Origin: Lunularia cruciata
Taxonomy: Eukaryota > Streptophyta > Marchantiopsida > Lunulariales > Lunulariaceae
Reading direction: 5' to 3'
NCBI GenBank assembly: GCA_948567375.1
Contig: OX419755.1
Location: 26,913,001 to 26,977,000 of the forward strand
DNA: 64,000 nt
The notes beneath the pieces are model-generated. The model did no database searches. It was not told the DNA's origin and worked only from the letters and a program-made list of their open reading frames with translations. Shown here piece by piece: positions 35,581-44,100 of this stretch; within the stretch, counting starts at the first letter, position 1, and each line of letters starts with the position of its first letter. A program made the position numbers and the translations under genes.

Positions 35581-36319
35581 TATAATACTCCAAGGACAAG
35601 AGAAGAAAGAAAACATAGATTTCACACTCAACATTTGGTGCCCCAAAGGAGCACCTTCTCTTTATTATATAAACAAAGAGGATCTCCTCCAAGGAAGCTC
35701 CACCATAGGATTAGGCACACATATAGATGACATGTCAGCAAGCTCCACCCTTGGATTACTGACTTGGATGGGTGACATGTTGGTCTTGGTCCTATCTGGT
35801 TGGTCAAACAAGCTTTGACCAGAGAGAATCTTTTAGGGAATCTTCTTGTAGGAGTCTCAAAATCATGTGAGTAAGGTACCATTGGAAAGCTCTCGATAAG
35901 ACAAACCAAAGGGGAGGAAAAGGCCAGCCTTTCCTCCATTGGGGGGACATACTCACATATTTTCAAGGCCTAATTCATCCGTTTAGGCCTCCAAAATTGC
36001 CTTCAAAGATTTCAGGCATATTTTGGTTCCTACTCTTTTAGTAGACGTCCCCTTTTGGTGATAACTCTTTCTGATCTGTTTATTCCATCATGTGTAACAT
36101 CCTTCCAGATGTTACCAAACCAATTCTCACCTTTAAATCATATGTCTAGCTATTGGTTCTAAGGTTCTCAAGTCTATTTCGGATTCTGCTATATTAGTAG
36201 AAGTACTCTTTTGGTGATACTTCTATCTGATCTATTTTGACCATCATGTATAACATCATTCTAGATGTTACCAAACCAAATTTCACATCTAGATCATATG
36301 GCTAGCTCTTGGTATTAGA
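35581..36319 (-). repeat. Element C 3' LTR (739 bp)
   Basis: It runs from TATAATACTCCAAGG (from TGTAATACT) to GGTATTAGA. Its U3 half contains two imperfect copies of a segment of about 140-150 bp (roughly 36030-36170 and 36180-36318; each has CTTTTGGTGATA, TGATCTRTTT, ATGTTACCAAACCAA). The TATA-like minus-strand TATATAATAAAG is near 35665. Confidence 0.92.
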
Positions 36320-36321
36320 GA

Positions 36322-36334
36322 CTTCCCTCCTTTT
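36322..36334 (-). other. Element C polypurine tract
   Basis: The minus strand reads AAAAGGAGGGAAG directly before the 3' LTR, the expected plus-strand DNA primer site in reverse transcription. Confidence 0.8.
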
Positions 36335-36410
36335 AAGATGCAACATCCTTGTTGTACAATTGTTGCTCAAATGCTTGCACCAACACCGGTGCATGTGTCA
36401 AATTGGCAGC

Positions 36411-36804
36411 GGGCTCTCATGTTGCTTCATAGAGGAGGTAACCTTTCCAGTATACTAGATAGTCCACCCGTGGATGGCAAATACCACGCATGCATTTTTG
36501 GAGAATACGCTCCACTTCATTTTTGGAGAATACGCTCCTCTATGCCATCAATGAGTGTTGGACAAGGCCGAATGTGTTGTGTAGAATGACCCTGGCCTAA
36601 TTAGGAAGCATATCTGCATAATAGGGAAACATGGAGCATTGGATGGATCTTCATGTGTGGTGGTAGCTCAAGGTGATAGGCCATAGTGCCAACGCAATGA
36701 AGAATTGAGAAAGGCCTAATAAAACAAGGTTTGAGTTTACAAGGTTCAACTAATGTGAGGTTGGTTGTCAATAGCCACACTTGATCCCCAACATTGAACT
36801 CCAT
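36411..36804 (-). pseudogene. Element C integrase C-terminus and chromodomain
   Basis: The frame 36804-36601 reads MEFNVGDQVWLLTTNLTL, then MAYHLELPPHMKIHPMLHVS, the integrase C-terminal domain. The chromodomain at about 36515-36411 reads EVERILQKCMRGICHPRVDY and LVYWKGYLLYEAT, after which a TGA stop replaces the expected Trp codon. Just before it, a unit of about 23 bp (GGAGCGTATTCTCCAAAAATG) is duplicated in tandem. Confidence 0.85.
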
Positions 36805-36852
36805 GTGCCTATAGTGTGCATCAACATACTACTTTTGTTGATTTTGTGCAAT

Positions 36853-37428
36853 CTATAATCTGTGCTTGGCACTCTCCACACCGTGTTGGATTCTAGAAAC
36901 AAATGTGTTGACTGCATCAATGTTGGTAGCCATTGGACGGATCTTCATCAAGCTAGATGGTGTGAAGGGATGCTCACCATACATGAGGAAGAACAAAGTG
37001 ACATAGGTGGATGCATTCACTAAATTGTTGTAATTGAATTCCACCAATGGGAGTAGGGTGTCCCACCACTCTTGCTCTTCTAAGATGAAGCCGTGTAACA
37101 TGTCTTCAATTGTGCAATTAGCCCGCTCTGTTTGGCCATCTATTTATGGGTGGTAAGCTATGGACATGGCCTACTTGGTTTTGAAGAAACAAAAGAGTGT
37201 TTGCCAAAACAAACTGGTGAATTGAGTACCTCTATCGGTGATAAGTACTCTAGACAAGCCATGGTGAGAGAAGACTGCATCTAAGTATAATTGAGCTAGT
37301 TGTGGAGCGGTCACATCCTTGGTGGTAGGGAGTACATGAATCATTTTGCTGAGCCGTTCCACAAAGACCAAGATGGAGTCAAACCCTGAGGTGGTCTTGG
37401 GTAATTCACAAACAAGATCCTTTCTCAC
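36853..37428 (-). pseudogene. Element C integrase catalytic core
   Basis: The frame 37428-37171 contains DSILVFVERLSKMIHVLP (Glu where the family has the first catalytic Asp of VDRLSK) and VLITDRGTQFTSLFW (second Asp). The frame 37101-36853 continues with MLHGFILEEQEWWDTLL and NASTYVTLFFLMYGEHPF. A frameshift separates the two. Confidence 0.85.
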
Positions 37429-37500
37429 TTGTTCCCAATGTTGGGTAGGTGTGGGGAGAGGTAGAAGGAGCCCTATAGGAGCTTGATTAGAAGCTTTGTT

Positions 37501-38400
37501 CTATTGACAAAGTAGGCAGCTGCGCACGTAGTCCATCACATTGTTGCTCATTTTGGACCAATAGTAATAGCGTTGGACTGCATCCAAGGTCTTGTCCACT
37601 CCGACATGACCTGCAATGGCCAAATCATGACATTCCGCTAGAATGGTGGTGCATAATTTTGGGACATTTGGGATCCATAATCTACCATCACAAAAGGTGA
37701 GTTCTTGGGTATTGGTGACACCTTTGGATGATTGCGCTTCTACAATCTGCGGATCAGTTTTTGTAGCAGCCAGAATCTCTGGCCAAAATTCAGGGTTAAT
37801 CTTAACCTCTGCTACCAAGTCGTTTGCCATTGGCATGCGGGTGAATGCATCTACAAGTTGCTTCTTACCTTCCGTGTAGGTGATTGACATGTTGAAGCAT
37901 TGTCGCCACTCTGCCCACCAAATCTTACAACAAGATAGATCCTTTTGCGTCTTGAGGTAGACTAGAGGTTTGTGGTCTATCTCTACTACAAATACCTTCT
38001 TGCCCAGATAGTGCTTACAATGCTTGGTTGCCAAAACAATAGCCAACTCTTCTTGTTTTGTGGTGTGGTAGTTGCGCTATGCCGGTAACAACTTTCGAGA
38101 GAAATATGCAATTGGATGCCATCCGTCATGCCACTCTTGTTGTAGGATTACTCCTATTGCTACACCTGATGCATCTATAGCCAACTTGATTGATTGTTTT
38201 GGGTCATACCACTTCAAGATTGGTGCATGTAGCAAGGCGGCTTTCAATTCTTGAAAGGCCAACTCTTGTGCGGTTCCCCATGTACACTTCTTCCCTTTGC
38301 CAAGTAGTGCCTTTAAAGGCTATGCAACCTTGGAGAAGTCCTTGGACAAATCTACGATAGAATCCCGTCAACCCCAAGAAGCTCTTGAGTTGAGTATGAT
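37501..38400 (-). pseudogene. Element C RNase H and integrase zinc finger
   Basis: RNase H: IKLAIDASGVAIGVILQQ (38262-38077), then LATKHCKHYLGKKVFVVEID and HKPLVYLKTQ in the 181-codon frame 38046-37501. The same frame ends with the H2C2 finger: HDLAIAGHVGVDKTLDAV ... DYVRSCLLCQ. The first Asp of RNase H and all four zinc ligands look preserved. Confidence 0.88.
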
Positions 38401-38539
38401 CTTCTAGGGCCTACCATTTTTTAATGACCTTTATTTTATCTATCAATACTTGAATGCACTTTGCACTTACTCTATGCCCCAAGTAGTCTACTTTAGACTT
38501 GCCAAACTTGCACTTTGAGATTTTGGCATACAATCAATT

Positions 38540-39675
38540 CTATCTTAGAATCTGGAAGACCTCTCTTAGATGTTGTTTGTGTTCAGTCATTGTGATATTG
38601 TATACTAAGATATCATCTAAGAAGACGATAACAGACTTATCCAAGTATGGATGAAATATGTCATTCATTAGACTCATGAAAGTGGCAGGTGCATTGGTGA
38701 GGCCAAAAGGCATCACAAGATACTTGAAGTGGCCATACTTGGTCGAAAGGCAGTTTTGTACACATCCTCCTCTGCAATTTGGATTTGATTGTAAACGCTC
38801 CACAATTCCAATTTGGTGAAGTATCTCACTCCATAGAGTTGATCAAATAGGTCATCCATGCAAGGTAAGGGGTATTTGTTCTTCACTATTTGCTGATTGA
38901 GACCTCGATAGTCAATGCTTATGTGCATTGTACCATCCTTCTTCTTCACAAACAAGACAGGAGCCCCATATGGTGATATGCTAGGTTGGATGAACCCCTT
39001 CTGCAGCATCTCCTCAATTTGAGTCTTACACTCCTCCAACTCATGAGGTGATAGGCAATATGGGGCCTTATAAGGAGGTGTCTTCCTCAAAAGTGTCTCA
39101 ATTTTATGATCTACTCTCCTTTTTGGTGGTGATCTTGAGGGTAGATCATCAAGAAAGACATCTTGAAATTCATCCACCATAGCCTTCAATTTCTCAGGAA
39201 CTTGTCCATCAAGTTGTGCACTCTGGACTTCTCTTAGTAGACCCATGAAACATCTACCGGTCTTAAAGACAATTGCCATCCCTATGACATATAGAGGCAG
39301 ATCCTGCCTTAGTGATTTTTCTTTAACCCCAATGATTGACCATTGGTGTGTTCTCACTACTTTCTTCCTCCAATCTACCATAGGGTTGTAATGCTCCATC
39401 CATGGCATGCCTAAGATTGCATCATAACGAGCTAATTGTATCACTTGCCACTCAATTGCTTCTTGATATTCTCCTATAGAGAGTGTTACCCGTCTAGGTA
39501 ATGATTCAATCCTCTCTGTTTGCCCATTAGTCAACTCAACTTTTTCACTCCTATCTCTTTCTAGATCCATTCTCAATCTTATTGCAACAAAGCGAGATAA
39601 GAAATTCTTTGTTGCTCTCGGATCAATTAATACTCTCACTTGATTGCCTTCTAGGACTCCATTCATAACAATCAA
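38540..39675 (-). pseudogene. Element C protease and reverse transcriptase
   Basis: A 320-codon frame (39675-38713) starts with the protease ([19 protein letters not shown] changed to D-P-R; closing [13 protein letters not shown]). It continues through the spacer to reverse transcriptase ([44 protein letters not shown]). A frameshift near 38750 moves the rest into 38803-38540: [20 protein letters not shown] and [12 protein letters not shown], the active site with both Asp residues. This is the longest retrotransposon frame left in the window. Confidence 0.92.
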
Positions 39676-39859
39676 TTGTGAAATTGCCTTTTGGGATCTT
39701 TGCGCATTAGTCTTCTTCCTTTCCTTGCTTCTCTTCTTCCTTATTGAGCTAGTAAGGCCGCAAGGTACATTTACTAATGATCTTTGTTTTCCAAAGTGAT
39801 TTCCACCTCCTCCTCTTCAATGCGCCTCTCCATGTTGTTCAAAGATTGCCTGTACAAAG

Positions 39860-40856
39860 GCCGAGGGCCTCTAGGGAAACAAGTGCGACAGTTGATAGAT
39901 ATGTGCCCAATACGGCCATAATTGTAACAACAGCGTTGTTCTCCTCGAGTTCCTTCTCCTTGTGAGACTCCATCTCTTTATTCTTCTACCCGTCCATGCT
40001 CTCCTTGAAGCGGTCGTGCTCTTTGATCTCAAAATCAAAGGTTGCCCAATTCTATTGGTACTAGTCCACCCATGTGTGGCATTTCTGCCCAATAATGTTG
40101 AGGTGGAACTACTCCTTCACCTCCACCCAATGCTCTTGCTATTCTCTACGCACAAGCAATGGCTTCAAATACCGTGCAAGGATTTTGCACCATGACTTCT
40201 TGGCAAATCCGCTCCTTTAACCGTCATTTGAAATTGTTGAGAGCCTCTACTGGACTCATGTTGGTTATTGCAACTTGTAGATCCAGAAATGCCTCCACAT
40301 ACTCTTGTATGGTATTCTTTTGTCTCAATCTCCATAGTTGGGTTTGAGCCATCTGCACAGAGTCCACAAATTGGAAATTCTTCAGCAATCCTTCTTGCAT
40401 TACTATCCACGTGACCTCTCTTCTCTTTGCCAACATGGATTGTTCCCAAGCATCATACCATGTGAGGGCTTTATCGGTCAAGTACCCACATGCAAACACA
40501 CATGCAGCATGCCCCGTGATCTTTGTTGAGAACAATTGGAAATATCAATTCATTGTCAAGATTCAATTTTCTACTATTGCCATCATACGGTGCCCCTTAT
40601 AAGGCTCAATGTTGCAGGTCTTCTTCATCCGGAGTAGCAATGTGACTTCATCGTTGATAGGGTTTGTAGGTGCCTCTCCAAGTACTTTAGTCATAGGTAT
40701 TGGGTTTGGAGACAGCTCTTCTTCTTACATGGCTTGATTGTTCCTAAAGGATTTGCACTTGACTTTGTAATGTCTCCATGGTCATCTTAATCTCTCAAAA
40801 TTCATTCAACATCCCTTGCATTCCTTGCACCAGCTCTTGCAATTGTGGATCCATGG
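39860..40856 (-). pseudogene. Element C gag
   Basis: The likely start is ATG at about 40854 (MDPQLQELVQGMQGMLNEF), soon interrupted by stops. The capsid domain, 40535-40165, contains GYLTDKALTWYDAWEQ, LWRLRQKNTIQEYVEAFLDL and NMSPVEALNNF, typical of the retrotransposon gag domain. The zinc knuckle near 39923-39880 reads CYNYGRIGHISINC, where the second Cys is Tyr (one base change). Confidence 0.85.
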
Positions 40857-40885
40857 TTCATGCAACACAATTGCTAATGTCCACT

Positions 40886-41296
40886 TCAATATAGAGTCAA
40901 TATGATCACTCTGGAAGGCGCACAAACTATTGAAACAACCATTGGGACTTGATAATACTCCTCGCCTAAATTCATAACCACAAAATCTCTAAACATCACT
41001 TTTGGTCTCACTACATAATGGATTTCTACTTGAGTGTTGAAAGGAAGAGGATTTGGGACATTCATATCCATATTTCATAATAGAATGTAGATTGTCAAAT
41101 CCCACTCTTTGTCATATATCACCACAGGTAGAATCACCAGGTTTGGTGAGTTCATCACTCTATCCATGAATTCTACGCCAAAGTGATAAACTAGCAATAC
41201 CCTCGTTTGCTCACGCTGGATGTATATAACTTTGATGTGGAATGGATTCGGGAATGGAAAGCTAGGTGCGAGAAATTGTCCTCTTGGTACATCCAT
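40886..41296 (-). pseudogene. Element C pre-gag open frame, unknown product
   Basis: One frame of about 136 codons runs from ATG at 41296 to a stop at 40886, interrupted only by a single in-frame TGA at about 41075. It lies between the primer-binding site and gag, where most Ty3/gypsy elements have a short noncoding leader. It includes FPFPNPFHIKVIYIQREQTR, VYHFGVEFMDRVMNSPNLV and FVVMNLGEEYYQVPMVVSIV. Element B keeps a homologous stretch (about 42690-42600) reading VYLIDHFGVEFMDIEMNSPN in frame. I recognise no family. Confidence 0.5.
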
Positions 41297-41423
41297 CCCA
41301 TTTGCTCTCTAAAGTCCTTCCTAAGTCTAGCAATTACTCTATATTCTCCACCTCAAATTACTCAGCTTCAATAGTTCGTGCTTTTCCAACAAGGGTGATC
41401 CACTCTCTTGGACTAAGACACTC

Positions 41424-41435
41424 ACTCTGATATCA
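41424..41435 (-). promoter_or_regulatory. Element C primer-binding site
   Basis: The minus strand reads TGATATCAGAGT, 10 of 12 to TGGTATCAGAGC, one base from the 5' LTR end. Confidence 0.8.
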
Positions 41436-41436
41436 T

Positions 41437-42162
41437 TGTAATACTCTGAGGACAAGAGAAGAGAGAAAACAGAGATTACACACTCAACATTCGGTGCCCC
41501 AAAGGAGCACCTTCTCTTTATTATATAGACAAAGAGGATCTCCTCCAAGGAAGCTCCACCATAGGATTAGGCACACAGATAGGTGACATGTCAGCAAGCT
41601 CCACCCTTGGATGGGTTACATGTTGGTCTAGGTCCTATCTGGTTGGTCAAACAAGCTTTGACCAGAGAGAATATTTTAGGGAATCTTCCTATAGGAGTCT
41701 CAGAATCACATGAATAAGGTACCATTGGAAATCTCTTGATGAGACAAACCAAGGGGGAAGGAAAGGCCAGCCTTTCCTCCATTGGGGGTACATAGTTGCA
41801 TATTTTCAAGGCCTAATTCATCCGTTTAGGCCTCCAAAATTGCCTTCAAAGATTTCAGGCATATTTTGGTTCCTACTCTTTTAGTAGACGTCCCCTTTTG
41901 GTGATAACTCTTTTTGATCTGTTTATTCCATCATGTGTAACATCCTTCCAGATGTTACCAAACCAATTCTCACCTTTAAATCATATGTCTAGCTATTGGT
42001 TCTAAGGTTCTCAAGTCTATTTCGGATTCTGCTATATTAGTAGAAGTACTCTTTTGGTGATACTTCTATCTGATCTATTTTGACCATCATGTATAACATC
42101 ATTCTAGATGTTACCAAACCAAATTTCACATCTAGATCATATGGCTAGCTCTTGGTATTACA
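41437..42162 (-). repeat. Element C 5' LTR (726 bp)
   Basis: It runs from TGTAATACTCTGAGG to GGTATTACA. The half near the element's U3 start (about 41800-42162) is almost identical to the partner LTR, while the other half (41437-41797) differs at many positions and lacks a 13-bp stretch present at about 35757 of the partner. Confidence 0.93.
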
Positions 42163-42167
42163 CCTAC

Positions 42168-42311
42168 TTGGAGTGCATGGTGTAAGATAAGCTAGCCGAG
42201 AAGCTTCCCAAGAAACTTCATAGTTGCTTCTAGAATATTATAGGCTAATTTGGCCTATTTGCTACTTTGTTAGCCCTGACTAACTTTATCATTAAACTCT
42301 ATATTGTTATA
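42168..42311 (-). repeat. A3 5' LTR, distal U3 part
   Basis: This continues the A3 LTR after element C and ends at TATTGTTATA (from TGTTACA). It contains AGAAGCTTCCCAAGAAACTTC and AGAATATTATAGG remnants of the GAA/TTC motifs. Confidence 0.88.
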
Positions 42312-42316
42312 ATCCT

Positions 42317-42580
42317 CCTCTTCAATTTGTCTCTCCATATTGTTCAAAGGTCACTTATATAGAGACTGAGGGCCTTTAGGAAGAAGAGCACAATAATTGA
42401 TGGCTATGTGCCCAACTTGACCACAATTGTCACAACATCATTTTTCTGCTCAAGCCTCTTCCCCTCGTGGGACTCCATCTCTCCTTTCTTTGACCCATCC
42501 CTGTTCTTGTTCTCCTTGGACCCGTCATGCTCCTTGGTCTCAAAACCAAAATGTTGCCCAATTCTATAGGAACTAGTCCT
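42317..42580 (-). pseudogene. Element B gag zinc-knuckle fragment
   Basis: It aligns with C 39815-40050. The minus strand near 42437-42393 reads CDNCGQVGHIAIN followed by Tyr where the last zinc ligand is expected (and a Cys just after). The upstream capsid part is missing: at about 42590 the sequence jumps to the leader equivalent of C 41130. Confidence 0.7.
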
Positions 42581-42599
42581 AGAAAGTGTAATGTTTCAG

Positions 42600-42915
42600 C
42601 TAGATAGTGTTGAGATACCAAGTTTGGTGAGTTCATCTCTATGTCCATGAACTCTACTCCAAAATGATCAATGAGATATACTCTCACTTGCTCACGCTAG
42701 ACGTACATAATCTTGATGTGGAATAGATTCAAGAATAGAAAGCAGAGTGCAAGAATTGTCTCTAGGTGCCTCCATCCCATCCTCTCTCTAAAACACCCCA
42801 AGTCTATCAATTGCACTATGTTTTCTCCCCTCAAATTACTTTGTCTCTCAATAACATGTGTTCCTCCAAGAGAGATGATCCACTCTCTTGGATTAAAACA
42901 CCTGATTTGATACCA
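42600..42915 (-). pseudogene. Element B leader with part of the pre-gag frame
   Basis: It aligns with C 41130-41436. The reading VYLIDHFGVEFMDIEMNSPN matches the pre-gag frame of C; the rest of that frame is deleted. The primer-binding site equivalent at about 42903-42914 reads TGATACCA-like on the plus strand (minus TGGTATCA). Confidence 0.6.
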
Positions 42916-43130
42916 TTTTAATGTTCCAAGGACAAGAGAACCTCCCACGAGAAACACAAGAGAGAAAACATAAAGTTTCAACACTCAATACTCTGATGCC
43001 TCAAAGGAGCATTTTGTCTTTATTATATAGTACAGAGGATCTACTCAAAGGAAGCTCCACCCTTGGATCATATACATGGATTGGTCACATGTCAATAAAC
43101 TCCATCCTTAGATTGGTGTTGCTAGAATTG
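42916..43130 (-). repeat. Element B 5' LTR remnant
   Basis: It begins about TAATGTTCCAAGGACAAGAG and matches the left B remnant (14515-14735) and the R/U5 half of C LTRs (CAAAGGAGCA, TTTATTATATAG, GGAAGCTCCACCCTTGGAT). It ends without a recognisable U3 or terminal CA. Confidence 0.65.
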
Positions 43131-44100
43131 AGACTATCTTTGTTTCTCTCACATGAGATAGGAAGTGATGACATCTAGACCATGAGAATGCATGTTGTGA
43201 TAGCACGTCATAGGTTACCATTTATCTTAGTATAATTACCACAGTTAGAGGTACTTAGGCGGCATTGTAGGTGGTGTTTGGCTATTAAGGGTACCATTTG
43301 GTGGTGACATTGGGTGATTACAATTATGGTATTTGAGGTGTATTGTCACTATAGATTTCTCTAGGAGTCTAGAGAGGATTTTGCTATAATATGCATTGGG
43401 TTTACATGGAGTGGCACACAATACCAGCTAGTATCTCAAGTCCCAAGATTTGTTCTAGTTTTGCATTTGATATGGGAGTTAAAGCCAATTGAGAGTTCAC
43501 ATTGGATGTCCATATCAGTATTGTGGGACATGGATCACATTTATGGAGCCTCCAAGTGCCTTAAGCACTACTTTGGTAAAATGGGTACCATTGAGTTGGA
43601 TGATTTCATCCAAGAGTTGGATAGTTGGTATGATCTATGACAAATATGTAACCTAACTTTGTTTATGTTGTTCATGGTATAGAAACGATTGTTCTATCAC
43701 TTGGAGAGTCCACCTATGGATGATTACCAGAGTTCAAGTAGAGTACACTTGAAGGAGATTGACCTATGGAGATAGCATTGGTCTCGAAACTATATCTCCA
43801 TCACCTCAATTTGGTTTCTAAAGGTTGACAAGCAATACTTACCAATTCTAGTGGCATTGGTGTATCTAGTGGTGATGCATTGGTTGGAGATGATACTATT
43901 ACAAGTGGTGGTATCATTGAAGGAAATGGATTTCAAAGGTTTAACCTGGTAGATTTTAGTGCTGTAATTGAGGTAGAACTACTAGAGAATGCAAATTGAT
44001 AAGTTGAAGAGCTTATAAGAATTCTAGTAGAAGGTTGGAAAGAGCCTATGTGAGGCATACAATTGCATGAGAAAATTGATTAGTTTCACTCAAAGGGTTA
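43131..44100 (+). pseudogene. Decayed repeat with gag-like plus-strand reading
   Basis: On the plus strand at about 43526-43750 a readable run gives DHIYGASKCLKHYFGKMGTI, ELDDFIQELDSWYD and, after stops, RLFYHLESPPMDDYQSS and VHLKEIDLW. The composition resembles a retrotransposon gag or another element protein, but I cannot assign a family, and no LTR or catalytic motif accompanies it. The flanks 43131-43520 and 43800-44100 hold nothing else recognisable. Confidence 0.3.

Larger units (their letters stand above)
35581..42162 (-). mobile_element. Element C: Ty3/gypsy chromovirus, youngest insertion
   Basis: A 6.58-kb element with LTRs 35581-36319 and 41437-42162, inserted in the 5' LTR of A3. 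The target-site duplication is TCTAC (35576-35580) / CCTAC (42163-42167), one mismatch; an intact A LTR reads CTATCTACTTG at this point. The minus-strand order is primer-binding site, pre-gag frame, gag with zinc knuckle, protease, reverse transcriptase, RNase H, integrase, chromodomain, polypurine tract. The LTRs are the most similar pair here. A protease-RT frame of 320 codons survives, but several frameshifts and stops make it inactive. Confidence 0.95.
30105..42311 (-). mobile_element. A3: Ty3/gypsy chromovirus, family A, split by element C
   Basis: It is inserted in B with a perfect duplication ATCCT (30100-30104 and 42312-42316). The own sequence of A3 is 30105-35580 plus 42168-42311; the 6.6 kb between is element C, inserted in the A3 5' LTR. 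The order on the minus strand is 5' LTR, primer-binding site, gag, protease, triple linker repeat, reverse transcriptase, RNase H, integrase, chromodomain, 3' LTR. All frames are broken. Confidence 0.93.
14515..43130 (-). mobile_element. Element B: decayed Ty3/gypsy retrotransposon, host of the nest
   Basis: B is the outermost element, in six pieces: 14515-15827, 21966-22698, 28334-29410, 29839-30104, 42317-42580 and 42600-43130. Read in order on the minus strand (right to left) they give LTR remnant, leader, gag zinc knuckle, protease, reverse transcriptase, RNase H, integrase, LTR remnant. Each piece aligns with the uninterrupted element C (36600-41436), and the breaks coincide with the ends of A2, A1, the A solo LTR and A3. 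Removing those inserts restores a continuous alignment to C. About 1.1 kb of gag/leader (between the equivalents of C 40050 and 41130) is deleted. Both LTR remnants lack their U3 part and no target-site duplication is visible. It is non-functional. Confidence 0.85.

Noticed and set aside
36301-42162. Possibility that element C is intact and active
   Set aside because: The frameshift in reverse transcriptase near 38750, altered protease active site (D-P-R), stop in the chromodomain and changed integrase residues show it is defective.
35576-42167. Shared GTAG motif in the C target sites (GGTAG at 672; GTAGA/GTAGG at 35581)
   Set aside because: Only two clean cases, and the third C insertion (18595) does not fit; too few to claim a target motif.
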